Assembly (NCBI RefSeq): GCF_003344965.1
Contig: NZ_CP031194.1
Span: 6,696,001 to 6,760,000, forward strand
DNA from: Streptomyces paludis
GTDB taxonomy: Bacteria; Actinomycetota; Actinomycetes; Streptomycetales; Streptomycetaceae
Length of the DNA: 64,000 bases
Direction of reading: 5' to 3'
Below, in pieces: positions 16,722 through 24,915 of this stretch. The translations under genes and the position numbers were made by a program. The notes under the pieces are model-generated. The model was not told where the DNA came from. It saw only the letters and a list, made by a program, of their open reading frames with translations, and ran no database searches. The number at the start of each line of letters is the position of its first letter. Positions within the stretch are counted from its first letter, which is position 1.

Positions 16722-18569
16722 TCAGGAGCGGCGGGCGTGGGCACGGAAGCCGCGGCCCGTCTTGCGGCCGAGGCAGCCCGCCGCGACCAGATGCTCCAGC
16801 AGCGGCGCGGGCGCCAGCCCCGGATCGCGGAACTCGCGGTGCAGCGCGCGCTCGATGGCCAGCGAGACATCGAGGCCGACCGCGTCGAGCAGCTCGAAGG
16901 GGCCCATCGGATAGCCGCCGCCCAGCTTCATCGCGGCGTCGATGTCGTCCGGGGTCGCGTAGTGCTCACCGACCATCTTGATCGCGTTGTTGAGGTACGG
17001 GAAGAGCAGCGCGTTGACGATGAACCCGGCGCGGTCGCCGCAGTCCACGGCGTGCTTGCCCAGGGTCGCGGTCACCCCGCGGACCGTGGCATGGACATCG
17101 TCCGAGGTCAGGACCGTACGGACCACCTCCACCAGCCGCATCGCCGGCGCCGGGTTGAAGAAGTGCATCCCGATCACGTCCTGCGGGCGGGTGGTCGCGC
17201 GGGCGCAGGCGATCACCGGGAGCGAGGAGGTCGTGGTGGCCAGCACCGCGCCCGGCGGGCAGACCTTGTCGAGCGCGCCGAACACCTCCCGCTTGACCTC
17301 CAGATCCTCGGCCACCGCCTCGACGGCGAGATCGACCCCGCCGAACGCGTCGAGCGACCCCGCCGGGGCGATCCGCGCCAGCGCGCCGTCCCGTACCCCG
17401 GCGGACAGCCGCCCCTTCGTCACCGCGCGGGCCAGGGAGGCGGCGATCCGCTCCTTGGCCGCCGCGGCCTTCTCCGGCGTACGGGCGGCGAGCACCACGT
17501 CGTACCCGGCGCCCGCGAAGACCTCGGCGATCCCGCGCGCCATCGTCCCCGAGCCCACGACACCGACGGTGGTGACGGGCCGTCCGGGGACCGGCGGCCA
17601 CGGTGCGGCGGCGGAGGTGAGCGACGGGGTGAGCGCGTCCGGCACGGGGACGCCGCCGCCGGGCTCCTCGTACGTGTAGAAGCCGCGCCCGGACTTCCGG
17701 CCGGTCAGCCCGGCGTCGCTGAGCTGCCCGAGGACCGGTGCGGGCGCGTGCAGCCGGTCGTGCGAGGCCGCGTACATGGCGTTCAGTACGGTACGGGCGG
17801 TGTCGATGCCGATCAGGTCGAGCAGCGCCAGCGGCCCCATCGGCAGCCCGCAGCCCAGCCGCATCGCCGCGTCGATGTCCTCGCGGGAGGCGTACTTGGC
17901 CTCGTACATCGCGGCGGCCTGGTTGAGATAGCCGAAGAGCAGCCCGTCCGCGACGAAGCCGGGCCGGTCGCCGACCGCCACCGGTTCCTTGCCGAGCGCG
18001 CGGGCGAGCGCGGTGACGGATTCGACGGCGCGCTCCGAGGTGAGCACGGACGACACCACCTCGACCAGCCGCATCGCGGGCGCGGGATGGAAGAAGTGCA
18101 GGCCGAGCACGCGTTCCGGATGGGCCGATTCGGCGGCCAGCCGGGTCACGGAGAGCGCGTTCGTGCCGGTCGCGAAGATGGCCGAGGGGCTGATGATGCC
18201 GTCGAGCGCGCCCAGGACCCGCTGCTTGGCCGCGAAGTCCTCCGGCACCACCTCGATCACCAGCCGGGCGGGGGCGGCGGCGTCGAGGTCGGTGTGGGCG
18301 CGGAAGCGGGCGAGGACCGCCCGCCGTTCTTCCGCACCGAGCCGCCCGCGCGCCACGGCCCGCGCGGTGGACTCTTCGAGCGCGCGCACGCAACGGCGGG
18401 CGGCGGCGCCGTCGATGTCGACGCCGATCACCTCGTGGCCCGCGCGGGTGAGGACTTCGGCGATGCCGGTGCCCATGGTGCCGAGGCCGATGACGGCGAC
18501 GGGGGAGAGCGGGATGTCCGTCCCGGAAGAACGGGGAGAGCTGGGAGAGGCGTCCGTGCGGATGTCCAT
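16722..18569 (-). CDS. Two-copy 3-hydroxyacyl-CoA (3-hydroxybutyryl-CoA) dehydrogenase
   Basis: A 615-residue protein made of two complete 3-hydroxyacyl-CoA dehydrogenases in tandem. Copy one (about 20-310) starts VAVIGLGTMGTGIAEVL, with catalytic LGLHFFHPAPAMRLVEVV; copy two (about 325-610) starts VGVVGSGTMARGIAEVF with IGMHFFNPAPAMRLVEVV. Each ends with its C-terminal helical domain and GRGF. It should interconvert 3-hydroxybutyryl-CoA and acetoacetyl-CoA with NAD(P), supplying crotonyl-CoA to Ccr. Both nucleotide folds and both catalytic HFF motifs look intact. ATG 18569 has GGAG eight bases upstream. It lies 166 bases before the TetR start in the same direction. Confidence 0.92.
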   Translation of the reverse strand: MDIRTDASPSSPRSSGTDIPLSPVAVIGLGTMGTGIAEVLTRAGHEVIGVDIDGAAARRCVRALEESTARAVARGRLGAEERRAVLARFRAHTDLDAAAPARLVIEVVPEDFAAKQRVLGALDGIISPSAIFATGTNALSVTRLAAESAHPERVLGLHFFHPAPAMRLVEVVSSVLTSERAVESVTALARALGKEPVAVGDRPGFVADGLLFGYLNQAAAMYEAKYASREDIDAAMRLGCGLPMGPLALLDLIGIDTARTVLNAMYAASHDRLHAPAPVLGQLSDAGLTGRKSGRGFYTYEEPGGGVPVPDALTPSLTSAAAPWPPVPGRPVTTVGVVGSGTMARGIAEVFAGAGYDVVLAARTPEKAAAAKERIAASLARAVTKGRLSAGVRDGALARIAPAGSLDAFGGVDLAVEAVAEDLEVKREVFGALDKVCPPGAVLATTTSSLPVIACARATTRPQDVIGMHFFNPAPAMRLVEVVRTVLTSDDVHATVRGVTATLGKHAVDCGDRAGFIVNALLFPYLNNAIKMVGEHYATPDDIDAAMKLGGGYPMGPFELLDAVGLDVSLAIERALHREFRDPGLAPAPLLEHLVAAGCLGRKTGRGFRAHARRS

Positions 18570-18935
18570 CGGGGGACTCCAGGGGATGAGTGACGGCTGA
18601 GGGCGCGCGCGAACGGCGGCGCGGAAGAAGGAAGTTGCCGAGCTGCGAGGCTGTGCGGCGACAGGCCGGCGGACCCTGTCCCGGGGTCGCGCCGTACAGA
18701 TGCGTGCCGCTGAACCGACAGCGGCGGGGTGCTCGCGGCGGCTGCGTCACCAGGCCGTCGGAGCAGTGCGGTGCGTTGTGATGCGGGTGTGGTGCGGTGC
18801 GTTGTGGTGCCACGCGGAGGTTATCCGCTCATCTGAAGTTAACCGACGGGTAACGAGCGCACCAGAGGGCGGGCGGGACCAAATCGGTGTGCCGTGCGTC
18901 ACGGCCGTCCGGACGGCGTCGGTACGCTGGCCCGT
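18570..18935. promoter_or_regulatory. Divergent intergenic region with the dyad GTTAACCGACGGGTAAC
   Basis: 366 bases between the dehydrogenase (minus) and the HEAT-repeat gene (plus). The only ordered element I see is the 17-base near-palindrome at 18838-18854, centred on ACCGACGGGT, in a locally less GC-rich stretch. It has the size of a TetR-type operator. Its function is not shown. Confidence 0.4.
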
Positions 18936-19514
18936 ATGGATGAGGACTTACGCGCGCTCGCGGACCGGGTGCGGGGCGAGGCGCGGGGCCGGTCCGACGG
19001 CCCGGCGGTGTGCGAGGCACTGCTGGCCACGGAGGACGGCGAGGAGCTGGCCCGAGTCCTCACCGCGCCCCAACAGCCGCTGTGGGCACGGGAGATCGCC
19101 GCGTTCCGGCTCGGCTGCGCGGGAGACCGGCGGGCGTTCGAGGCGCTGGTCCTGCTCCTCAACCACCGCGACCCCGAACGCTGCGTCAGCGCCTCGTACG
19201 CCCTGGCCCGGCTGGGCGACCCGCGCACGCCCCGGGCCGCCGCCGCCCTCGCGACCAACGCCCTGCGCACGGCCTACGCGCTGCATCCCGTACGCCTCCT
19301 CGCCGAACTCCGCGCCCCCGAGTCCGTACCGGCGCTGACCGCGACGCTACGGCGCCTGCTGGCCCCCGGCGACCCGCACTGGCGGGTGGCGCTCGCCTGC
19401 GTCGAGGGCCTGGGCCGCCTGGCCGACCCCCGCGCCCGCGCCGCCCTGGAAGCGGCCCGCGCGCACCCACGGCTGAACGCCGCAGCCGAAGCGGCCCTCG
19501 CCCGTCTCCCGTAG
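18936..19514 (+). CDS. HEAT-repeat protein
   Basis: A 192-residue soluble protein of repeated helix pairs: WAREIAAFRLGCAGDRRAFEAL, then CVSASYALARLGDPRTP, and PHWRVALACVEGLGRLADPRARAAL. Such PBS-lyase-like HEAT repeats form a curved scaffold for protein binding. Relatives in Streptomyces are sometimes labelled adenylosuccinate lyase; no lyase signature is present here, so that name should not be used. The gene is alone, convergent with the lanthipeptide exporter genes, 17 bases apart. The start at 18936 lacks a strong ribosome site and may be leaderless. Confidence 0.75.
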   Translation: MDEDLRALADRVRGEARGRSDGPAVCEALLATEDGEELARVLTAPQQPLWAREIAAFRLGCAGDRRAFEALVLLLNHRDPERCVSASYALARLGDPRTPRAAAALATNALRTAYALHPVRLLAELRAPESVPALTATLRRLLAPGDPHWRVALACVEGLGRLADPRARAALEAARAHPRLNAAAEAALARLP

Positions 19515-19531
19515 GGCGACGAACAGGGCCG

Positions 19532-20404
19532 TTACTCCAGGCGTTTGAAGCGGTGGCCGGCCCACAGCACGGCGAGCGCGCCGGTGATCAGGAGCAGCGC
19601 GGCTTCGAGGAGGAGGGGTGGCTGCCGGCCCGCCCACTCGATCCCGCCGACGGCGGCCTGGTCCGGTGCCCGCAGGGCGATCCCGCGACGGAGCAGGTCC
19701 ACCCCGTACGCCAGCGGATTGACATCGGCCAGGATCCGGGCCCAGCCGGGAAGCGCCTGGAGCGGGAAGAAGCCGCCGGAGAGGAACAGGACGGGCATCA
19801 TCACCACACCGAGCAGGGTGTGGAACGTCTCGGCCCTGCGGAGGCTCACGGCCAGGGCCAGGGCGAGCGCGGTGACGGTGAAGGAGACGAGGAGTACGCC
19901 GGCGAGGAGCAGGCCCAGGAGGAGTGGGTCGTAGGGCAGACCGACCAGCCCGGCCAGGCTGATCATGACGGCGCCCTGGACCGCGGCGACCAGGGTGCCT
20001 CCGGCGCAGCTGCCCAGCAGCAGGGCGGCGCGGCTGACCGGTGCCATCAGGAGTTCGCGCAGATAGCCGCTCTGCCGGTCGGTGATCAGCCGGATGCCGG
20101 CCAGGGTGCCCGGTGTCTGCACCGTCATCATCAGCATGCCGGGGAAGAGGAAGGTCTGGTAGCCGACGCCCAGGGAGGCTTGGGGGATGAGGGCGGCGAG
20201 GCCGCCGCCGAGGATGAGGAGATACAGCACGGGGTGCAGCAGCATCAGCGCGGTGTGGGAGCGCTGGCCGGCCAGCCGGAGCAGATCGCGGTGGACCAGG
20301 GCGCGCACCGCCCGCAGTTCGTGGCGCAGCCGGGTCGGCCGTTCCGTCCCGGTGGGACCGGAGGGGCCGGTGGCGGTGGGGGCGTGGTCCCGGAGTGTGG
20401 TCAT
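19532..20404 (-). CDS. ABC-2 type export permease of the lanthipeptide cluster
   Basis: A 290-residue integral membrane protein with about six hydrophobic segments and the ABC-2/DrrB pattern: TDRQSGYLRELLMAPVSR near the middle and VMMPVLFLSGGFFPLQALP before DVNPLAYGVDLLR. It pairs with the ATPase upstream, whose stop overlaps its ATG (ATGA). In the venezuelin cluster a two-gene ABC exporter occupies the same place, so this permease probably exports the lanthipeptide or gives self-protection. Extended in-frame reading upstream is shadow over the ATPase. Confidence 0.9.
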   Translation of the reverse strand: MTTLRDHAPTATGPSGPTGTERPTRLRHELRAVRALVHRDLLRLAGQRSHTALMLLHPVLYLLILGGGLAALIPQASLGVGYQTFLFPGMLMMTVQTPGTLAGIRLITDRQSGYLRELLMAPVSRAALLLGSCAGGTLVAAVQGAVMISLAGLVGLPYDPLLLGLLLAGVLLVSFTVTALALALAVSLRRAETFHTLLGVVMMPVLFLSGGFFPLQALPGWARILADVNPLAYGVDLLRRGIALRAPDQAAVGGIEWAGRQPPLLLEAALLLITGALAVLWAGHRFKRLE

Positions 20405-21516
20405 GGGCCGTCGCCCGATTCGGCCGTGGTGCCGGGTGGGGTGGGAGCGGTGGGTCTCCGGTCGGTGTGCGGGGTGTGGATGCTGCGTCCGGTGTGGTGG
20501 AAGAAGACGTCGTCGAGGGTGGGCGGGGTCGCGGAGGCGGCGTGCACGGCGATGCCGTGGCCTTCCAGGGCCGCGCACAGGCGGGGAATCCAGGAGCTGC
20601 CGTCGGGCAGCCGCAGGCTGATGCCGTCGACGGTGGCGGTGACGGGGCAGTCCGGCGGCACAGCGCGGCCGACGATCCGCCGGGCCGCCGTGTCGTCACT
20701 GGTGCGCAGCACGACCCGGTCGTCCCCGATCGCGGCCTTCAGCGCGTGGGGGGAGCCCTGCGCGACCAGACGGCCGTGGTCGATGATGCCGATGCGGCCG
20801 CAGTTCTCCGCCTCGTCCAGGTAGTGGGTGGTGACGAAGAGGGTGCTGCCGTGCCGGGCGCGCTGGTCGTGCAGGTGTTCCCAGATCTGGGCGCGGGCGT
20901 GCGGGTCCAGGCCGGTGGTGGGCTCGTCGAGGAACAGGACGCCGGGGGAGTGCAGGAGCTGGCGGGCGATCTCCAGGCGGCGGCGCATGCCGCCCGACAG
21001 GGTGCGTACGGGGGAGCGCCGCCGGTCGGTCAGCCCGGCCGTCTCCAGGACGGACATGGCCCGTTGACGGGCGTACCGGCCGCTCATCCCGTAGAGACGG
21101 GCGTGGATGTGGAGATTCTGCGCGACCGTCAGATCGGGGTCGAGAGCGCTGTGCTGGAACAGGATGCCGACCTGTCGCCGTACCTGATGGGGCTGGGTGA
21201 GCACATCGGCTCCCGCCACCGTGGCGCGGCCGGCGGTGGGGCGGGCCAGGGCGCACAGCAGGGCGATGGTGGTGGACTTCCCGGCGCCGTTGGGGCCGAG
21301 GAAGGCGAAGGTCTCGCCCCGTCGCACGTCGAGGTCCAGCCCGTGGACGGCGTGGATGACGGTGCCGTCCGGGCCGGGATAGCTCTTGACCAGCCCGCGC
21401 GTGCTGATGGCGTACCCGGGGCCGGGCGGAGGGTGCGCGGCGGGCGGACCGGTGGGGGCGGTGGCTGTGCGGGCGAGGTTGTCGGCACGTCTGGTCGGCA
21501 CGTCGGGCAGCCTCAC
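20401..21516 (-). CDS. ABC transporter ATP-binding protein of the lanthipeptide cluster
   Basis: A 371-residue DrrA-type ATPase. Walker A GPNGAGKST, signature LSGGMRRRLEIA, Walker B VLFLDEPTTGLD and the switch histidine in LFVTTHYLDEAE are all present. The C-terminal domain of about 80 residues is typical of drug-export ATPases. GTG 21516 is the longest start; an internal GTG at codon 6 is an alternative, and neither has a strong ribosome site. The gene follows the precursor gene, separated by the MITE and a 40-base palindrome, so its expression may be partly uncoupled from the precursor. Confidence 0.92.
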   Translation of the reverse strand: MRLPDVPTRRADNLARTATAPTGPPAAHPPPGPGYAISTRGLVKSYPGPDGTVIHAVHGLDLDVRRGETFAFLGPNGAGKSTTIALLCALARPTAGRATVAGADVLTQPHQVRRQVGILFQHSALDPDLTVAQNLHIHARLYGMSGRYARQRAMSVLETAGLTDRRRSPVRTLSGGMRRRLEIARQLLHSPGVLFLDEPTTGLDPHARAQIWEHLHDQRARHGSTLFVTTHYLDEAENCGRIGIIDHGRLVAQGSPHALKAAIGDDRVVLRTSDDTAARRIVGRAVPPDCPVTATVDGISLRLPDGSSWIPRLCAALEGHGIAVHAASATPPTLDDVFFHHTGRSIHTPHTDRRPTAPTPPGTTAESGDGP

Positions 21517-21549
21517 TGATCGGGGACGGGAGCGGGGTGGGGTTTGGCG

Positions 21550-21589
21550 CTCTGGTTGGTGGCCGTCCCGGGACGGCCACCAACCAGAG
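21550..21589. terminator. 40-base perfect palindrome upstream of the exporter genes
   Basis: Bases 21550-21569 are the exact reverse complement of 21570-21589, with CCCGGG at the centre. As RNA it would fold into a very stable stem of about 18 pairs with a tetraloop on either strand. It lies between the precursor gene and the ABC genes, about 33 bases before the ATPase start. It may terminate or attenuate read-through from the precursor. There is no T run, which is common for Streptomyces terminators. Confidence 0.65.
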
Positions 21590-21621
21590 GCTGGTATCGG
21601 TCCGCTGGTGCCGCGAGGGCA

Positions 21622-21789
21622 CTAGTGCCCCTCCCGGCAAGCTTTGCCCCGTCGCGCCGCCCAGCACGCACGCTCGCCGCGTTGGCCAAAAGCCCAGGTA
21701 GCTCCGCTACCAGAACTTCCGGCCGCCTTACGATCGCACGCACCGGACGACGCTCCTTTCGGGGCAAACATTGCCGGTCGCGGCACTAG
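21622..21789. mobile_element. MITE-like element with CTAG target duplications
   Basis: A 160-base element (21626-21785) bounded by CTAG on both sides (21622-21625 and 21786-21789). Its terminal inverted repeats are 25 bases long with 20 matches: the outer ends share TGCC and the inner ends share TTTGCCCC. The interior has a small hairpin (21697-21711) and no believable gene. Non-coding DNA with terminal repeats and a direct target copy is the definition of a miniature inverted-repeat element moved in trans. The right-hand CTAG contains the TAG stop of the lanthipeptide precursor. Confidence 0.8.
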
Positions 21790-21938
21790 CAGCTGATGCC
21801 GATACAGATGGTGTTGAGCAGGGTCAGCAGCCCGGTGCACTGGCACGTGGCGGCGAACGGCGCTCCGTCGAAGCCGACCGGGTCGGTCTCCGGCAGGGCG
21901 TGGAGCTGGGCGAGCAGTTCGAGATCCTGGTTCTCCAT
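21786..21938 (-). CDS. Class IV lanthipeptide precursor peptide (venezuelin-like)
   Basis: A 50-residue peptide starting MENQDLELLAQLHALPETDP. The leader is helical and acidic; the likely core is from about residue 31: TCQCTGLLTLLNTICIGISC. It holds four Cys (32, 34, 45, 50) and five Ser/Thr (31, 35, 39, 43, 49) that the synthetase would dehydrate and cyclise into thioether rings. From memory the precursor VenA of venezuelin is nearly identical, with Val where Thr35 stands here and one extra C-terminal Ala. The ATG has GAAGGAAGG just upstream and lies 46 bases after the lanL stop. The stop codon is part of the CTAG duplication of the adjoining MITE. Confidence 0.93.
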   Translation of the reverse strand: MENQDLELLAQLHALPETDPVGFDGAPFAATCQCTGLLTLLNTICIGISC

Positions 21939-21984
21939 GGTCTTCCTTCCTTCTCTGAAGGTGCGGCGGCAGGCTTTCTGCCGC

Positions 21985-24693
21985 TCAGCCCGGCAGCCGG
22001 ATCATCCAGTGCCGGGAGTCGGTGTGGCGCAGCCGCAGGAGGAACGCCAGGATTCCGGCGGATCCGTCGCTCCAGCTGGTCGAGAGGTCCCCGTACTCGT
22101 TGGGGAAGAGCGTGTGGCCGTTGCGGTGCGTCGCTTCGGCGAGGACGAGACGGGCCAGCTCGTCGGCCTGCGCCCGGTACAGCGGATCGTCCGTGATGTC
22201 GGCCATGTCGAGCAGGAAGTCACCGTTGCCCGCCAGCCCGTGACACTGGGAGAGCGGGGCGCGGGAGGCCCGTTCCATGACGGACCGGGTGCTGAGCCGG
22301 GCGAGGTCACCGAACCTGCGGTCACCGGTGATCTGCCACAGCCGGGCCAGGAAGGTGCCGATGCCCGCCGCGCCGTGGCACCAGTACGGGGCCGTGGGCG
22401 TGTCCGTGGCGTGGGCGGGCCACTGGGCCGCCCCGCCCACGAGGACCGCGTCCGCGACCAGTTGCTCGCCGATCTCCACGGCCAGCGCCATGTGCTCGGC
22501 GCGGTGCGAGACGAGCGCGGCGGAGAGCAGGAAGCAGCCGATGCCGGACGTCCCGTGGGCGAAGCCGAGGTAGCGCTTGCCGGGCTCTCCGGACAGGGCG
22601 TCCGCGGGCACGGGCCAGCCCGCTCCGGACACCTCGCGCTGTACGGCGGCGGTCAGCCGGTCGGCCGCGTCGGTGGCCAGCCCGGCGAAGCGCGGGTCGC
22701 CCGTACGGTGCCACAGGTGGAGGGCGGCCGTGCCGCTGCCCGCAGTGCCGTGGGTGATGTCGTGGTGGAGCGTGGACTCCTGCGGAGCCAGGGCCAGGGC
22801 CAGCGCGTGGTCGACGAGTGTCCGGTCGCCGATGGCGTGCCCGGCGTCGTACAGCGCCCATGCGGTGCCCCGGCCGCCGAAGTGCAGCCCGGGGCGGGTG
22901 GCACGGATGGCGGAGCGGTGCGTGGTCCAGTGGCCCGCGCGGGAGATGACCTCGGGCAGCCGGGGATCCTCGGTGAGCCGGTAGTACCGCGTCAGTACGG
23001 CCAGGACACCGGCCGATCCCTGCTGCACGGTGCACGGGCCGGTCTCCCCGGCGGTGGTCGACACCGGCCACAGCCGCCGGTCGTCCTCCGGGGTCATCGA
23101 CTCGATGAGGTGGTCCACAACCCCGGCGATCGCGTCGGTGAGTCCGGCCACCTCCTCGCGGGTCCCGGGGGTCCGCGCGACCTGGGGGCGGGAGCCGGGC
23201 CGTGCCCGGTCGGCCGTACGGAGGGTCTCCCGCGCCCGGTCCGGGGTCCAGCGCTCGGCGGGATCGTCCCTCATCAGTCCGAGGATCATGTCCGCCACGC
23301 CGTCGGGCAGACGGAGAAGCCCGGCACCGGCGGCGAGCCAGGCCGCGAGCCGTTGCTCGGTGGCGGTGGCGCCGGCGGCGGTGCCGGTGGCGGTCTCCTC
23401 GGGCAGCAGGTTCGGTACCTTCCCGGCCAGGACGAAGCACGCCGTCGCGCCGAGGCTGTAGTAGTCGGCCGTCACCGAGACGGGTGCGTCGGCCATCCGT
23501 TCGGGGGCGCTGAAGCCCGGCGTTCCCACCCGGGTCGGCGGGGCGGCGCCGTCGTCGGTGACGGCGAGTTCCAGGTCGATGAGGCGTAGTTCACCGTCCG
23601 GGCGGACCATGACATTGCCGGGGGTGAAGTCCCGCAGGACACAGCCGTGGGAGTGGGCCGCCGCGACCAGGTCCACCAGACGCCCGACCTGGGCCAGGGC
23701 GTCGGCGCGGTAGCACTCGGCCCCGACGTCGCGGAAGTGCTCGGCGACCCAGGTGCGCAGGGTGATGCCCGGGACCTCGCTCTGGGCCAGGAACAGATGG
23801 CGGCCGTGCTCGAAGAGCGCGAGCGCCTCGGGAGCCAGTCCCGTGCCCTGGAGCCGCCCCAGTGTCCGGGCCTCGGCACGCAGCCAGTCGCGCACATCGC
23901 GGCCGGTGGCGTCGCCCTCCACGTGCGGCCGGGTCTCCTTGATCACCACGGGGTCGCCCGTGCGCAGGTCGGTCCCCCGGTAGACGCCGCCCTTGTTGGT
24001 GTGCCGGATCGCCTCCCGTACCGCGAAACGGCCGCCGATCACCACCGGGCCGCCCGCCGTGTCCGCCGGGCGCGGCGGGAGGGGCACCGCGGCGGGGAAC
24101 GGGCTGACCGCCCACGCGGGCGGGGAGTAGCGGCCGGTGCGCTCGTCCTCCACGGGATTGCCGTCGGGGTCCGCCATGTACCAGACCAGCAGGCCGTCGT
24201 CCGACAGCCGCTGTCTGCCGACGAAGGCGCCGTAGCGGTAGTGGACCAGGCTGTGCGCGGCGTAGGGCTGGTCGGACAGGATCCGCGGGCCGGCCAGCCC
24301 GGCCGTGGCGCGGTGCAGCTCTTGGGCGAGCCGGGCGGCGTCGGCGTCGGAACGCGGGTATACGGTGAGGAACTTGCCCGAGCTTCCCCGGGGCGTGGCA
24401 CGGGAGTTGAGCGCGCTCACCTGGTCGAGGGAGCGGGCGAACTTGAACGCCGACCCGTCCCGCAGCAGGACCTCCAGCGCCTTCGTGAGGACCGCCGGGG
24501 CGGAGGCGGTCGTCGCCGACAGATGCAGTTTCCAGCCCTGTTCGCGGCGGGTCCCCGAGCGCGGTGCGACCCGGCACCACGTGTCGTCCGCGTCGGCCGT
24601 CCAGAGCCCGTCCGTGCCCGTGGCGCGCAGGGCCAGGCGGAGAATGCCCTCCAGCCCGGCTTCGGTCTCGACCTCGGTCGCCTCGTTCGTCAT
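21985..24693 (-). CDS. Class IV lanthipeptide synthetase LanL
   Basis: A 902-residue three-domain enzyme. Residues 1-210 are the phosphothreonine/serine lyase domain; about 225-480 a Ser/Thr kinase-like domain with VVIKETRP, LRDFTPGNVMV and LIDLELA; about 530-895 a LanC cyclase. The cyclase keeps the zinc ligands in YWCHGAAGIG and SQCHGLAGNGDF, which class III LanKC enzymes lack, so class IV is the right label. It phosphorylates, eliminates and cyclises Ser/Thr and Cys of the precursor encoded next. GGGAGG lies six bases before the ATG. Order lanL-lanA-ATPase-permease on one strand resembles the venezuelin cluster. Confidence 0.95.
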   Translation of the reverse strand: MTNEATEVETEAGLEGILRLALRATGTDGLWTADADDTWCRVAPRSGTRREQGWKLHLSATTASAPAVLTKALEVLLRDGSAFKFARSLDQVSALNSRATPRGSSGKFLTVYPRSDADAARLAQELHRATAGLAGPRILSDQPYAAHSLVHYRYGAFVGRQRLSDDGLLVWYMADPDGNPVEDERTGRYSPPAWAVSPFPAAVPLPPRPADTAGGPVVIGGRFAVREAIRHTNKGGVYRGTDLRTGDPVVIKETRPHVEGDATGRDVRDWLRAEARTLGRLQGTGLAPEALALFEHGRHLFLAQSEVPGITLRTWVAEHFRDVGAECYRADALAQVGRLVDLVAAAHSHGCVLRDFTPGNVMVRPDGELRLIDLELAVTDDGAAPPTRVGTPGFSAPERMADAPVSVTADYYSLGATACFVLAGKVPNLLPEETATGTAAGATATEQRLAAWLAAGAGLLRLPDGVADMILGLMRDDPAERWTPDRARETLRTADRARPGSRPQVARTPGTREEVAGLTDAIAGVVDHLIESMTPEDDRRLWPVSTTAGETGPCTVQQGSAGVLAVLTRYYRLTEDPRLPEVISRAGHWTTHRSAIRATRPGLHFGGRGTAWALYDAGHAIGDRTLVDHALALALAPQESTLHHDITHGTAGSGTAALHLWHRTGDPRFAGLATDAADRLTAAVQREVSGAGWPVPADALSGEPGKRYLGFAHGTSGIGCFLLSAALVSHRAEHMALAVEIGEQLVADAVLVGGAAQWPAHATDTPTAPYWCHGAAGIGTFLARLWQITGDRRFGDLARLSTRSVMERASRAPLSQCHGLAGNGDFLLDMADITDDPLYRAQADELARLVLAEATHRNGHTLFPNEYGDLSTSWSDGSAGILAFLLRLRHTDSRHWMIRLPG

Positions 24694-24915
24694 GGTGTCC
24701 TCCCAGCAGTGGGAACCGCTGGTCGGGATGTGCCCATGTCACGTGAGCGGCCACCGTGGATCCGCCGGAATCACTGGAACCAGCGAGCGCACGGTGGTGC
24801 GCCGCCCCGTACAGCGGCGCCCGGCGCGTGGACGGCGCACGAGGTGGCTTACCGCGGCGGCCGGTGCTCGTCGGTGCTCGGGCGGCGGGCGCGGCGGGAT
24901 GCGCGGCGGGATGCG

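Noticed and set aside
18936..19514. Adenylosuccinate lyase label used for relatives
   Set aside because: The sequence consists of HEAT repeats and has none of the fumarase/aspartase-superfamily signatures.
21544..21789. Open frame of about 80 codons across the MITE on the plus strand
   Set aside because: It runs through non-coding terminal repeats and the antisense of the precursor stop, has no ribosome site and no transposase motif.
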